DNA from: Sphingobacterium sp. HMA12
Lineage (GTDB): Bacteria > Bacteroidota > Bacteroidia > Sphingobacteriales > Sphingobacteriaceae
Assembly (NCBI RefSeq): GCF_002933815.1
Contig: NZ_BEYR01000001.1
Span: 558,001-622,000, forward strand
DNA: 64,000 bases
Direction: 5' to 3'
This document shows, in pieces, positions 39,330-48,295 of the stretch. Each line of letters begins with the position of its first letter. The first letter of the stretch is position 1. The position numbers and the translations under genes were made by a program. A model generated the notes under the pieces. That model searched no databases. It worked only from the letters and a program-made list of their open reading frames with translations, and was not told where the DNA came from.

Positions 39330-39361
39330 CTTCCCTCAGCTGGTTAGAGGGAAGTAATTTT
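39330..39361 (+). terminator. Intrinsic terminator
   Basis: CTTCCCTC / GAGGGAAG around a 9-nt loop followed by TAATTTTT, downstream of the Sel1-like gene. Confidence 0.75.
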
Positions 39362-39462
39362 TAGAATCTAAGACGGTGTCACTTTGTTTATCAATTAAAA
39401 CTAATTCAAAAATCAAACACATAGTTCCTAGGGCGAATACCGTTACTCATGATAAGAGGTTT

Positions 39463-40008
39463 TCATTTTGACGGCAAAAGCCTAGGCTTATCGCTAAGGT
39501 AATCGTTAAATAGCTGGAAATTTTCATTATCAAAACAGACTATTGTAATTCGTTTGATTGTTGTATCTGATTCAAGAAACTGATTTATCGCGTTAATGGA
39601 TATTTGGGCAGCCAAGTTCTTGGGGAACCGGTATATACCCGTGCTGATATTCGGAAAAGTAATTGTTGTACAGCTATTATCCACAGCCAGTCGGAGGGAG
39701 TTGAAGTAGCAGTTTGCTAGGAGGCTCTCTTCATTCTTTTGGCCGCCATTCCAAACAGGACCGACGGTATGGATCACATATTTAGCGGGTAGATTGCCAG
39801 CCGTGGTGATAACTGCTTCACCCGTTTTACAGCCTCCTTGCCGGGCCACTATCATTCGGCATTCTTCCAGAATAGCCGGGCCACCTGCCCGGTGAATGGC
39901 ACCATCTACACCGCCACCACCGAGTAAAGAGCTGTTTGCAGCGTTTACGATTGCATCGACTTCGATCTTAGTGATATCTCCTTTGATTACGTTTACTATT
40001 TTGTTCAT
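39463..40008 (-). CDS. Macro-domain ADP-ribose-binding/deacetylase protein
   Basis: The 181-residue protein is a single macro domain. It shows [28 protein letters not shown] and the later [13 protein letters not shown], matching the YmdB-type O-acetyl-ADP-ribose deacetylase branch. Aspartate and asparagine ligands of ADP-ribose are present. It is cytoplasmic. It likely removes ADP-ribose or acetyl-ADP-ribose; which one cannot be said. Confidence 0.9.
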   Translation of the reverse strand: MNKIVNVIKGDITKIEVDAIVNAANSSLLGGGGVDGAIHRAGGPAILEECRMIVARQGGCKTGEAVITTAGNLPAKYVIHTVGPVWNGGQKNEESLLANCYFNSLRLAVDNSCTTITFPNISTGIYRFPKNLAAQISINAINQFLESDTTIKRITIVCFDNENFQLFNDYLSDKPRLLPSK

Positions 40009-40057
40009 TGGGTATGGAATAATATTAGGACATCTGCGTCGACAAAACTAAAAGCTA

Positions 40058-40816
40058 TTACCACTCCATTTTTACTAAACTCACTGTTCCGCTCATATTA
40101 ACATTTGATAGGTGGGTGTAAGAGCAATCTAACTGTTTAAGTTCTCTTAATCCACACACATTAAGATCAACTAACGGATTATCCCTTAGAGACAGTTCTT
40201 CAAGATGAGTAAAATTACTAAAATCCAATTTCGACAATTGATTCTCGTCTAACCTGATCAGCTTTACCGCAGGGCATCCGGTTACATTAAACTCTGTGAG
40301 CATGTTTTTCTGAAACTCGATATGTACAAGATTTGGAAGATCGGAAATGTTCACTTTGCTGACTGCATTCTGTAGCATTTTTATCTCTTCAAGCTTTTGC
40401 AGTCCTGTTAGATCTATGGTGCTAATTTTATTCTGATGAATGTGTAAAGTCCGGAGATTTGTCAGACCCTTAAGGTTGATGCTTTGGATTTGGTTATTGT
40501 ATCCAAATATCTCTTCCAGATTTTTCATGCCTTCTAAGTCCAATACTTTTACCTGATTGTTCCAAAAGCTCAGCTCTTTTAAGTTAGTGAAATTTTTAAT
40601 GCCGACCAAGGAACTAATATCTGCTTTATCAAGGCTTAACCTCGTTACGTTCTGTGCTTCAGATAGCTGGATTTCTTGGTCTCCATTAAGATCAATACCC
40701 GCAGTAACCAATTGTTTTTTGAAATTCGGATCGGGTATTTTTATAGTTTGAGCTAGACTAGTGAAAGATACCGACATCCCGACGATGATAATGTATAAAT
40801 ACCAATTTTTTTTCAT
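40058..40816 (-). CDS. Secreted leucine-rich-repeat protein
   Basis: The 252-residue protein has a signal peptide ending SFTSLAQ, then about eight 21-23-residue leucine-rich repeats (NLRTLHIHQNKISTIDLTGL, KLEEIKMLQNAVSKVNISDL). It should be a curved beta-solenoid outside the cytoplasm that binds proteins. It lies 15 nt behind the carboxypeptidase-regulatory-like gene on the same strand, so the two form a unit. Confidence 0.8.
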   Translation of the reverse strand: MKKNWYLYIIIVGMSVSFTSLAQTIKIPDPNFKKQLVTAGIDLNGDQEIQLSEAQNVTRLSLDKADISSLVGIKNFTNLKELSFWNNQVKVLDLEGMKNLEEIFGYNNQIQSINLKGLTNLRTLHIHQNKISTIDLTGLQKLEEIKMLQNAVSKVNISDLPNLVHIEFQKNMLTEFNVTGCPAVKLIRLDENQLSKLDFSNFTHLEELSLRDNPLVDLNVCGLRELKQLDCSYTHLSNVNMSGTVSLVKMEW

Positions 40817-40831
40817 GATTTTCCCTGATTT

Positions 40832-41434
40832 TTAATTACTCACCGTTACATTTACAACTGCGCCAGCATCTTTGACTTCAACAAATCCACTTACTTCATT
40901 CTCAATAAAAACGTCGTAATGATGATCCTCATAAATTGGCGAAGATCCTAAAGCATATCCGTAAACATTATAAGAGGTGCTCGTTCCTGTTTGCACGGCA
41001 ACGGTTTTTTGCCTGGCAAATGCAATCCAACTAATGATATAATATTTCCCAGGTTTCAGATTGGTAAACTGAAAAGTGCCTTTATCATCCAAAAATCTGC
41101 CTTCTATCCGATAAGTAAATGCAACAGGGCTCATTGTAGCCTGCTTTTTACGACTATTAAATTTTTTCTTTAGCTCCAGAAACTCGGTGAGATAGGATGT
41201 TACCGGGAATAGTAGGATCTGGCTTCCTTTAACCCCAAAATTATCTTTCCCCTTTTTCTTAAGTGTAGCGGTGCCTTCTATGGTAGCGCTTCCTCTTTCC
41301 ATCAATCTTGCTGTCTCTGCTTCATTAAAAGGCGTAGTGGGAAGAACCCATTGAGGAGCTTTCTGTGCATAAGCAATGCTGCAACATAAAAAAAGCAACA
41401 AATTAATCGATAATATCTTTGGCAATGTTTTCAT
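40832..41434 (-). CDS. Secreted carboxypeptidase-regulatory-like domain protein
   Basis: A signal peptide ends CSIAYAQ. The 200-residue protein carries a beta-sandwich motif GTFQFTNLKPGKYYIISWIA, typical of carboxypeptidase-regulatory-like (CNA_B-like) domains on secreted proteins. It is the first gene of a unit with the LRR protein. No catalytic domain is present. Confidence 0.65.
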   Translation of the reverse strand: MKTLPKILSINLLLFLCCSIAYAQKAPQWVLPTTPFNEAETARLMERGSATIEGTATLKKKGKDNFGVKGSQILLFPVTSYLTEFLELKKKFNSRKKQATMSPVAFTYRIEGRFLDDKGTFQFTNLKPGKYYIISWIAFARQKTVAVQTGTSTSYNVYGYALGSSPIYEDHHYDVFIENEVSGFVEVKDAGAVVNVTVSN

Positions 41435-41613
41435 ATTTTTATTGCTTCAATTTTTAGCGCATTTAAAATTTAGTAGAACTTATGGCTTATTAATAACGTC
41501 AGATCCGTTTTTTGAGCTCAAAAGTTGTGCCATCACTACTAATCTCCGTAATCTATGTGAGGCTTTTTTATCGTGTCTTTCTTCGTGTCTATCGTTAACA
41601 GCTAACTCAGCCT

Positions 41614-41714
41614 ACTTTTCGGTATCTCCCACATACCGCTTACATACACCTTGTTTTTCTCAGATAGCCCAGCCCACAGCCATACTTTTGCTATACACAT
41701 AAAAACAAAAGAAT
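41614..41714 (+). promoter_or_regulatory. Fibre-cassette block E leader: palindrome and promoter
   Basis: CGGTAT (41620-41625), spacer CTCCCAC, ATACCG (41633-41638). TACTTTTG at 41683-41690 is the -7 box. The palindrome starts exactly 95 nt before ATG 41715. The A-rich 5' leader (ACAAAAGAAT) is shared by all copies. The -33 position carries no good TTG, so an activator may be needed. Confidence 0.8.
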
Positions 41715-43808
41715 ATGGCAAATCAATTTTTAATTAAAGAAACAATGGCGGGTATGAAAGCATTATCTGCTGCTGAAATTACAGCACTACAAGCCGGAAC
41801 CTACAATGGTGTTCAGTTGCTAGGCTATTACGAAAAGGGAGATACCCCAGCGCCGATTATCTACCACTACGTTGATCTTCAAAATGAACCTGATCCCGGC
41901 TCAGATGACGGTGGGAGTGTGGTACAAGCAGGCGGAATTAAGTTGGAGCATAAGTTTTCAACAGATGAGGTGGACTTGAGATATTTTCCCGATTCTCAAC
42001 AAGGCTATTTGGCTTTTTTCAACTATTGTGGCGTTAAACGAAAGACTGCGGTTATTCATAAAGATATCAGTATTACTGTTGTTGCAAAAACTTTTGTTAA
42101 GTGTCCTAAAGGTATTAGATCGCTAAATAATAATTACATCAATATCAATGGCTATTTCTTCTTCAGTCTCGATGAACTGTCCGATGAACTTATTGTGTCG
42201 GATATTAATTTTTCTACAGAAGGCTTGAATGCTACAATGGTTAACAATAATGTTCCTAAAGCAATTTTTGATATTGATACCGGTTGGAAAGAATCTGTTC
42301 AATTTCTTTCGCTCAAAAATATTAAGCAAGATGGTACTCTGTTAGATTTGACTGGAGCAACCCGGAGTAGGGGATTCGTTAATATTAAGAATGTTCAAAA
42401 TGTTCAGATTCAAAACGTAACGATGAAGAACATCGATGTCGCTATTACTCTTCGTGACAGCAGAAACATCAAAATAGATACAATTTTATTTGAAAATGTC
42501 GGAACGGGGATCTATGGTAACAATATCTACAATGCTACCATTCAAAATTGTACACTTAAAAACACTGTCGAGCAGGCGAATAATTGGAGGGGAAAAATAG
42601 CAAACTTCGATCTTAATGGTAAAGATTTGATCTTTGCCACTGGCGCTGATATTACTTACTCGAATAACAAATCTTACAATCCGATTGAGAGAAACTGCTA
42701 TTTCATTGCAGATAATGTTTTAATTCGTAATTGTTATTCATTAAATGGTGATGGATTCAAAGCTGTTGGAGCAATGGGGGACACTTACAAAAACGTCGTA
42801 ATATCCGATAATCTTTTGGAGATAAATGACAACCTTGTCAATATGCCTATTCGATCTATCGTGTTGTTACAATGTTACTTCATTAACAAGGGACTGTACC
42901 AAAATAATAGGATACGTATTCTATCAAATGTTTCGGAAAAAACTAAAACCGTCAGAGGTATTGCAACTATTTCAAGAACAAATGGAGAATTGATTTTTGA
43001 AGACAATTACGCTGACCATTCAAATAGTGGAATGATTGCGGGGGTACAGAAGACCGCAGAAGAGGTTGCGAATTCGGGAGAGTTGCTTGCCCAAAAATTG
43101 AAGATTATAGATAATTATACCTATACTGAAGGAGACACAATGGGAGCAATTTTGAGTATGTTAACAGTTACAAATGGTATCAGTACATTAAACTATTTTA
43201 ATAATTTAGAAATGTATGGCAATCGAGTCAAATTACCCATCAATAACAATAGTGTAATTATCACAGCTCCATTATCTCTTTATAACATCAAAGGGGCAGC
43301 TAATATAAAAGCTATCGATAATAGGATTCTTGAAGGACGTATTCGATATACAAATGGCCTAAACTCGGATTTAGCGGGAACTTCTGTTAATGCTACTCTT
43401 TTAGAGGATGATTTAACTTGTGTTGATTTAAATAGTAATATGATTGCTATTAGAAACTTTGTCTATAATAAAGGGAGCATTTTAAAATTTAAGCAGGTTG
43501 AGGGAAAAGGGACGCTCACTCATTACTTTAATGATTCGGTAAAAACTTTTGGGGAAACAGGTACTACTATTATTGAAAAATCTGATGCAACGAATACCAA
43601 TTTTAACATCCAAGGCAAAGAGGTAATTGTTGAGGGGTCTGTCAAGGGAAAAGGATATTTTAAAAGTAGGCTTGTGCATGGCATTAATATTTTTGAGCCC
43701 ATTGCTGGGACCATGGATGCAACCCTTATCAAATATTCTTCCAATCAAATTCAAATTAACGGCCTTGATCTTGGACTACCATATTTTGCCAAAGTCACTG
43801 TCATATAA
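41715..43808 (+). CDS. Fibre-cassette gene E: tailspike-like right-handed beta-helix protein
   Basis: The 697-residue protein is the only full-length, uninterrupted family member here. The first about 85 residues match the others (MANQFLIKETMAGMKALSAA, EITALQAGTYNGVQLLGYYE, KGDTPAP, SDDGGSVV, IKLEHKF). The rest forms a beta-helix of N-rich rungs (FVNIKNVQNVQIQNVTMKNI, NIKIDTILFENVGTGIYGNN). It has no signal peptide and no cysteine clusters. The body and C-terminus differ from gene C, as in modular tailspikes where a conserved head-binding part carries exchangeable receptor-binding bodies. Enzymatic function is unproven. A terminator and orphan leader F follow. Confidence 0.8.
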   Translation: MANQFLIKETMAGMKALSAAEITALQAGTYNGVQLLGYYEKGDTPAPIIYHYVDLQNEPDPGSDDGGSVVQAGGIKLEHKFSTDEVDLRYFPDSQQGYLAFFNYCGVKRKTAVIHKDISITVVAKTFVKCPKGIRSLNNNYININGYFFFSLDELSDELIVSDINFSTEGLNATMVNNNVPKAIFDIDTGWKESVQFLSLKNIKQDGTLLDLTGATRSRGFVNIKNVQNVQIQNVTMKNIDVAITLRDSRNIKIDTILFENVGTGIYGNNIYNATIQNCTLKNTVEQANNWRGKIANFDLNGKDLIFATGADITYSNNKSYNPIERNCYFIADNVLIRNCYSLNGDGFKAVGAMGDTYKNVVISDNLLEINDNLVNMPIRSIVLLQCYFINKGLYQNNRIRILSNVSEKTKTVRGIATISRTNGELIFEDNYADHSNSGMIAGVQKTAEEVANSGELLAQKLKIIDNYTYTEGDTMGAILSMLTVTNGISTLNYFNNLEMYGNRVKLPINNNSVIITAPLSLYNIKGAANIKAIDNRILEGRIRYTNGLNSDLAGTSVNATLLEDDLTCVDLNSNMIAIRNFVYNKGSILKFKQVEGKGTLTHYFNDSVKTFGETGTTIIEKSDATNTNFNIQGKEVIVEGSVKGKGYFKSRLVHGINIFEPIAGTMDATLIKYSSNQIQINGLDLGLPYFAKVTVI

Positions 43809-43848
43809 TCTTTAATTTATTATTGTGTTCTCACTCATAATAGCAGGT

Positions 43849-43884
43849 ATAAGTTCGGCCTTCGCAGGTTGAACTTATTTTTAT
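43849..43884 (+). terminator. Terminator behind fibre gene E
   Basis: ATAAGTTC / GAACTTAT around 14 nt, followed by TTTTTATTTG. Confidence 0.7.
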
Positions 43885-43919
43885 TTGAAGCACTTGTACC
43901 GATACTAAAGAAATAAAAT

Positions 43920-43955
43920 GGACTTTTCAGTATCTCCCCGATATCGCTTACAAAC
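43920..43955 (+). repeat. Fibre-cassette block F: truncated orphan leader
   Basis: GGACTTTTCAGTATCTCCCC and GATATCGCTTACAAACACA follow the leader's first 35 nt, with the palindrome degraded. It lies 112 nt after gene E, so gene E too is bounded by direct repeats. Confidence 0.65.
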
Positions 43956-44064
43956 ACAAGTATAAATAGATTTTATTTTGCAATATTAAGCAAATTTGCA
44001 TATGTTTGCAATGTGAATATTTGAAAAGTTTAATTATTAAAAATTACAATTATTAAAAATTTAT

Positions 44065-44457
44065 ATGATGACAATTGAACATTTGGCTATCTGGGTAGAC
44101 GATTTAGAAAAGATGCGTGAATTTTATCTGAAGTATTTTGATACGACAAGTAATGGAAAGTACATTAATGAAAAGAAAGGTTTCTCTGCATATTTTCTTT
44201 CATTCGGTGAGGGTAAAGCCCGTTTGGAAATTATGAACAGAATGGATATCAATCAAGAACCTGAGAAAAGAGGCTTTAGTAAAGGTATTGCGCATTTTGC
44301 AATTTCGGTCGGCGGAAAAGAAGCTGTGAATGATTTGACAGAAAGGTTAAGAAATGACAATTACATTATTGAAAGTGAACCGAGAACAACCGGTGATGGT
44401 TATTATGAAAGTGTGGTTTTGGACCCTGAAGGAAATTATGTTGAAATATCAGCTTAA
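44065..44457 (+). CDS. VOC-family (glyoxalase-like) protein
   Basis: The 130-residue protein has one VOC module: IEHLAIWVDDLEKMREFYLK at the start, then GIAHFAISVGGKEAVNDLTE and the end VLDPEGNYVEIS, with metal-ligand glutamates and histidines. It starts with ATGATG (44065 or 44068). It is 18 nt before a HAD phosphatase on the same strand. Substrates of single-module VOC proteins are diverse. Confidence 0.85.
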   Translation: MMTIEHLAIWVDDLEKMREFYLKYFDTTSNGKYINEKKGFSAYFLSFGEGKARLEIMNRMDINQEPEKRGFSKGIAHFAISVGGKEAVNDLTERLRNDNYIIESEPRTTGDGYYESVVLDPEGNYVEISA

Positions 44458-44475
44458 ACATAAAATATCAAGAAT

Positions 44476-45075
44476 ATGATTAAGAATATAGTTTTTGATT
44501 TTGGAGGTGTTCTTTTGGATTGGAATCCAAGACATTTTTATAAAAATATTTTTACTGATAATGAGGAGATGGAATGGTTTCTTTCTAACATTTGTACAGA
44601 TGAATGGAACGCAGAACAGGATAGAGGAAGGAGTTTTGAAGAAGGAGTTTCAATACTTAAAAGCGAATATTCCGAACACGCAAAGAATATTGAATTGTTT
44701 TCTTCTCAATGGGAAAAAATGCTCAAAGGTGAAATTGATGGTAGCGTTCAAATTCTAAAAGAATTAAAAGAAAAATACAAAATATACGGTCTTACAAATT
44801 GGTCTGCAGAAACATTTCCAATAGCCTATCAAAAGTATGATTTTTTCAGATTATTCGATGGAATTGTTGTTTCCGGAACGGAAAAAATGATAAAACCTGA
44901 CCAACAATTTTTTCAGTTATTATTAGATCGATATGATTTAAAAGCTGAAGAATGTCTTTTCATAGATGACAATGAGAAGAATATCCAGGCTGCTTTGGAT
45001 CTGGGTTTTAAATGTGTTCATTTTAATAATGCTATTCAATTAAGAAATGTGATATATGAATTTAGCTTATTGTAA
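44476..45075 (+). CDS. HAD-family phosphatase (YihX-like)
   Basis: The 199-residue haloacid-dehalogenase hydrolase has motif I FDFGGVLLDWN, GLTNWSAETFP as motif II, Lys in EKMIKPDQ, and the motif IV acid in CLFIDDNEKNI. It follows the VOC gene after 18 nt, probably co-transcribed. It should dephosphorylate a small sugar phosphate; identity unknown. Confidence 0.87.
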   Translation: MIKNIVFDFGGVLLDWNPRHFYKNIFTDNEEMEWFLSNICTDEWNAEQDRGRSFEEGVSILKSEYSEHAKNIELFSSQWEKMLKGEIDGSVQILKELKEKYKIYGLTNWSAETFPIAYQKYDFFRLFDGIVVSGTEKMIKPDQQFFQLLLDRYDLKAEECLFIDDNEKNIQAALDLGFKCVHFNNAIQLRNVIYEFSLL

Positions 45076-45117
45076 AAATAACAGGTAAAAAAAATATTTA
45101 AAACGTTTGAAGATTTA

Positions 45118-45458
45118 TAGAGTGCGTAAAGTAAACTGTGTCAGATAAAGAATTTTTATGTTAGACACAGGAAATGGAAAAAGAGGAATTTGACTTTGAA
45201 CGCTTCAAAGAGGAAGCAATGAGAGGCCTTTACAAAGGCAAGAAAATGGGCGGTACAGATGGAGTTTTTGCACCTATGCTGAAACATCTTCTGGAATGCA
45301 TGTTGGAAGGCGAACAGGATCACCATCTACAAGATATTAAAGCTTCAGGAGAGATTAACCGTAAAAACGGGAAGACAAAAAAGACTGTACGTCGATTCGT
45401 CTCGGAATCAGAAGGTCACAATGACCGCAATCTCCAATTTGGTGATGATTATAATTGA
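45118..45458 (+). mobile_element. IS256-family element, truncated left end
   Basis: The ATG at 45174 opens 94 codons resembling the N-terminus of IS256 transposases (KKMGGTDGVFAPMLKHLLE, a variant of FGGTDG.FAPMLKQ.LE, then NRKNGKTKKTV). It ends at TGA 45456 before any DDE residue. The preceding GAGTGCGTAAAGTAAACTGT looks like an IS left terminus. The catalytic domain and right end are absent, so this is a dead remnant. Confidence 0.65.
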
Positions 45459-45554
45459 GATTCATGAAGATTTTAAAGACTTCAGTAATTAAGGGTTCAT
45501 TTTCCCTTCTATGAATAGTTTATTATCCCTATTATTTAAATGAGGTTGTCAAGG

Positions 45555-45573
45555 TTTTGCAAAATTGCTAATT
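45555..45573. promoter_or_regulatory. Candidate DeoR operator
   Basis: TTTTGCAAAATTGCTAATT, with internal palindrome TTTTGCAAAA. Similar sequences lie between the DUF1080 and GMC genes (48174-48266). It sits about 100 nt before the DeoR gene, so it could be an autoregulatory and cluster operator. Inferred from repetition only. Confidence 0.4.
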
Positions 45574-45674
45574 ATTGAAAACTGCAAAATATTTCTATCT
45601 TTGAAGCCAACTATTTTACATTTTTAGGTTCTAAAAATGTTCTTAATAAATTCTGACCATTTAATTTGCAGGTA

Positions 45675-46424
45675 ATGTTAAAAGAAAAAAGATTTGATTT
45701 TATACTGAAAAATCTCGAAAAGTCCGAACTGTTAACTTATGAATACATAGCAACTGAGCTCAGCGTTTCTGAAGATACTATTCGTCGGGATATCGATTAC
45801 CTTCATCGTATAGGGTTACTTTCAAAAGTACGTGGCGGAGCAATGCAACGTTCCAAAAATCCGCTTAATTTCCAGGACAGAGATGAATACCTTAAAAAGG
45901 AAAAAGACTTGATCGCGCTGAAAGCTATTCGTTTGATCCGGGAAAATATGACATTATTTATGGATGGAGGTACCACAATAGCTGCGATTGCCGCTACTTT
46001 GCCTTCAAATTTTAAACTGCGTATCATTACAACGAATATGATGATTGTACCGATTCTACAGCGCCATAAAAATATTGAACTTGTCGTTATCGGTGGCTAT
46101 TATCACCAACAAACTGGAAGTACAGTGGGAAACATTACCTGTGAGCAGGCGAAAGGCTATATTGCTGATCTATATTTTATGGGTACATGTGGTGTTCACG
46201 CCGAGTATGGAATATCCGCCGTAATAAATGAAGATGCTGAAGTTAAAAAGACAATGTTAAAAACTTCCAAAGCAGTGATTGCATTGGCCAACCATGCCAG
46301 CTTACGTACTTCTTCGGCATTTAAAGTCTGTGATATAGGAGATATCGATGTACTTATAACGGATCTTCCTTCCGATGATGAGGCTTTGAATGATTTCAGG
46401 GGCCAAAATCTAGAAATAATATAA
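45675..46424 (+). CDS. DeoR-family sugar-responsive repressor
   Basis: I chose ATG 45675 (249 residues); an in-frame TTG lies at 45666. The N-terminal winged HTH reads LTYEYIATELSVSEDTIRRD followed by LHRIGLLSKVRGGAM. The C-terminal DeoR/GlpR sensor domain shows FMDGGTTIAAIAATLP and FMGTCGVHAEYGIS. It likely represses the downstream sugar-oxidation genes until a phosphorylated or keto-sugar binds. It starts the cluster 37 nt before the next gene. Confidence 0.88.
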   Translation: MLKEKRFDFILKNLEKSELLTYEYIATELSVSEDTIRRDIDYLHRIGLLSKVRGGAMQRSKNPLNFQDRDEYLKKEKDLIALKAIRLIRENMTLFMDGGTTIAAIAATLPSNFKLRIITTNMMIVPILQRHKNIELVVIGGYYHQQTGSTVGNITCEQAKGYIADLYFMGTCGVHAEYGISAVINEDAEVKKTMLKTSKAVIALANHASLRTSSAFKVCDIGDIDVLITDLPSDDEALNDFRGQNLEII

Positions 46425-46461
46425 ATATCAGTTGAACACCTAAATAAAACAATAAACAAAC

Positions 46462-47364
46462 ATGAACAAATTATTCAGTGTCGTACTTTTTGCGGGATTT
46501 ACCCTTTTTGGGTACAGCAGTTATTCGCAGAGCATTTCCACCAAGAAAGAAATTGGTTTGCAGCTTTTTTCAGTCAGAAGCTTGATCGGTAGTCATGTTG
46601 ATCCGAGCTCATACAATCCTAATTATGTATCTGTATTGAAAAAACTCGCCGACATGGGGTATACAGGAGTAGAGTCCGCGGGTTTTAAGGATGGTCAGTT
46701 TTATAATACTAGTCCGGCCACTTTCAAAAAAAATGTTGAAAGTGTAGGAATGAAGGTGATTTCTTCGCACGCTTCCAAAACCCTTTCAAAGGAAGAGCTT
46801 GCATCTGGCGATTTTTCCGAATCTTTAAAATGGTGGGAATCCTGCATTGCGGCTCATAAGGAAGCAGGCATGAAATATATTGTGACGCCTTGGTTAGACG
46901 TTCCTAAAACACAAGCAGATCTGGCAACAGAAGTGAAATATCTGAATGAAATCGGAAAATTATGCCGAAAAGCAGGTATCCAATATGGTTATCACAATCA
47001 TGCGCATGAATTTACAAAAGTTGAAGGTAAAGTAATGCTGGATTATATGCTGGAACATACCGATCCTGAAAATGTATTTTTCGAAATGGACGTTTATTGG
47101 ACTGTAATAGGAAAAGCAAGCCCCGTTGATTATTTCAAAAAATATCCAGGTCGTTTTTCGACACTGCATATCAAAGATCATCGCGAGATTGGCCAGAGCG
47201 GTATGGTAGGCTTTGATGCTATTTTTGCCAATACAGACGTCGCTGGTGTAAAATACATCTTCGTAGAACTTGAGGAAGTAAGCAAAGATCTCGATACTGG
47301 TCTAAAGGAGAGCATCAATTATCTGCTAAAGGCTCCTTTTGTGAAAAAAAGCTACGATAAATAA
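46462..47364 (+). CDS. Secreted sugar phosphate isomerase/epimerase-like TIM-barrel
   Basis: The 300-residue protein has a signal peptide ending YSSYSQ and a xylose-isomerase-like AP-endonuclease-2 TIM barrel. It shows GLQLFSVRSLIG, MKYIVTPWLDVPKT, the metal-site blocks YGYHNHAHEF and FEMDVYWTVIG, and then STLHIKDH. Metal-binding Glu, His and Asp residues are present, so it should be an active periplasmic epimerase or lyase on a keto-sugar. A terminator follows 24 nt later. It is co-directional with the regulator. Confidence 0.85.
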   Translation: MNKLFSVVLFAGFTLFGYSSYSQSISTKKEIGLQLFSVRSLIGSHVDPSSYNPNYVSVLKKLADMGYTGVESAGFKDGQFYNTSPATFKKNVESVGMKVISSHASKTLSKEELASGDFSESLKWWESCIAAHKEAGMKYIVTPWLDVPKTQADLATEVKYLNEIGKLCRKAGIQYGYHNHAHEFTKVEGKVMLDYMLEHTDPENVFFEMDVYWTVIGKASPVDYFKKYPGRFSTLHIKDHREIGQSGMVGFDAIFANTDVAGVKYIFVELEEVSKDLDTGLKESINYLLKAPFVKKSYDK

Positions 47365-47387
47365 CAAATCCCCTTAAAATGATGAAC

Positions 47388-47421
47388 ACCCCGTTTGAGT
47401 CTCTCATTCGGGGTATTTTAC
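47388..47421. terminator. Bidirectional terminator
   Basis: ACCCCG / CGGGGT around 15 nt, with AT-rich tails, between convergent genes (the isomerase and the DUF1080 gene). Confidence 0.7.
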
Positions 47422-47433
47422 TTTATGGATTTT

Positions 47434-48165
47434 TTAGAGGGCTTTAATTTTCAAGTTTCTGAATGATACTCCACGAGACCAATCCTGGAGGGCTATTTTT
47501 CCACTTGTATTTTTGCCAAATTCAGGAAAATCTTTAAAGTGGCTTTGCTGAACCATACTCTTCCATTTGTCACTGTTAAAATCCATTTCGGCGGTGATTT
47601 TATTGTTGAGTACGAAAGTAACTTTTCCATCTTTCTGTATGATTCGTGATGTGTTCCACTCAGCTTTTGTTTTTGTGTTTACAAAATTTTGCTGTGGCAA
47701 GAATGTGTATAGACAACCCGCTTTTTTTTGAGGAATAGAAAAGTCGGCATGGGAATCTTCCAAAAGCTGATATTCAGGACCAGACTGCCAGGTTGCGTTG
47801 ATATCCGGTTTCTCCTGAACATTAATAAAAACTCCGCTATTTCCTTCTTTTTCTAATTTCCAGTCAAATTGAAATTCATAGTTTTGATAGGTTTCATTGG
47901 ATACGAGATCTCCTCTATTGCTTTGATTATTGGGGTCACAGTAAAGAATTCCATCCTTTATCACCCATGCAGGATTAGTCCCTGTCTGATTATAAACATG
48001 CCATTTGTCCAGCGACTTGCCGTCAAAAAGTAGTTGCCACCCTTCAGTTTTTTCTTTCTCACTTAAGGTGTTAGGTTGTGAGATTTCTTGATCACAGGAT
48101 ATCAGCATTGCACTCATAGAGATGCAGGAAAATAATAGGTTTTTAAAATTCTTCATTTTTAACAT
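47434..48165 (-). CDS. DUF1080 (3-keto-disaccharide hydrolase family) lipoprotein
   Basis: The lipoprotein signal has lipobox LISC (Cys24 from the first Met). The 243-residue protein contains GWQLLFDGKSLDKWHVYNQT and YQNYEFQFDWKLEKEGNSGVF, the signatures of DUF1080 (PF06439), now linked to 3-ketoglycoside hydrolysis. It should act at the cell surface or in the periplasm. It is divergent from the GMC oxidoreductase and shares the intervening 130 nt. Confidence 0.87.
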   Translation of the reverse strand: MLKMKNFKNLLFSCISMSAMLISCDQEISQPNTLSEKEKTEGWQLLFDGKSLDKWHVYNQTGTNPAWVIKDGILYCDPNNQSNRGDLVSNETYQNYEFQFDWKLEKEGNSGVFINVQEKPDINATWQSGPEYQLLEDSHADFSIPQKKAGCLYTFLPQQNFVNTKTKAEWNTSRIIQKDGKVTFVLNNKITAEMDFNSDKWKSMVQQSHFKDFPEFGKNTSGKIALQDWSRGVSFRNLKIKAL

Positions 48166-48173
48166 GATTTTTG

Positions 48174-48266
48174 TTTTTGCAAATTATAGCAATTTTGTTG
48201 TTTTTTTTCTAAATTAACTTTTTAATATTAATTTTGAAATGCAAAAATATGCAATTTTGCTAATTC
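48174..48266. promoter_or_regulatory. Shared divergent promoter region with repeated GCAATTTTGC-like motifs
   Basis: TTTTTGCAAATTATAGCAAT lies at 48174-48193. GCAATTTTGCTAATT is at 48251-48265. Both resemble the motif before the DeoR gene. They lie between the DUF1080 and GMC genes and may be binding sites for one regulator. Confidence 0.4.
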
Positions 48267-48295
48267 GTGTAATTGTAGTTGAAAATAAAGAAAAA

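Noticed and set aside
34940..43808. Diversity-generating retroelement behind the variable fibre bodies
   Set aside because: No reverse transcriptase, template repeat or adenine-biased variable repeat is in the window. The bodies differ wholesale, not by scattered substitutions.
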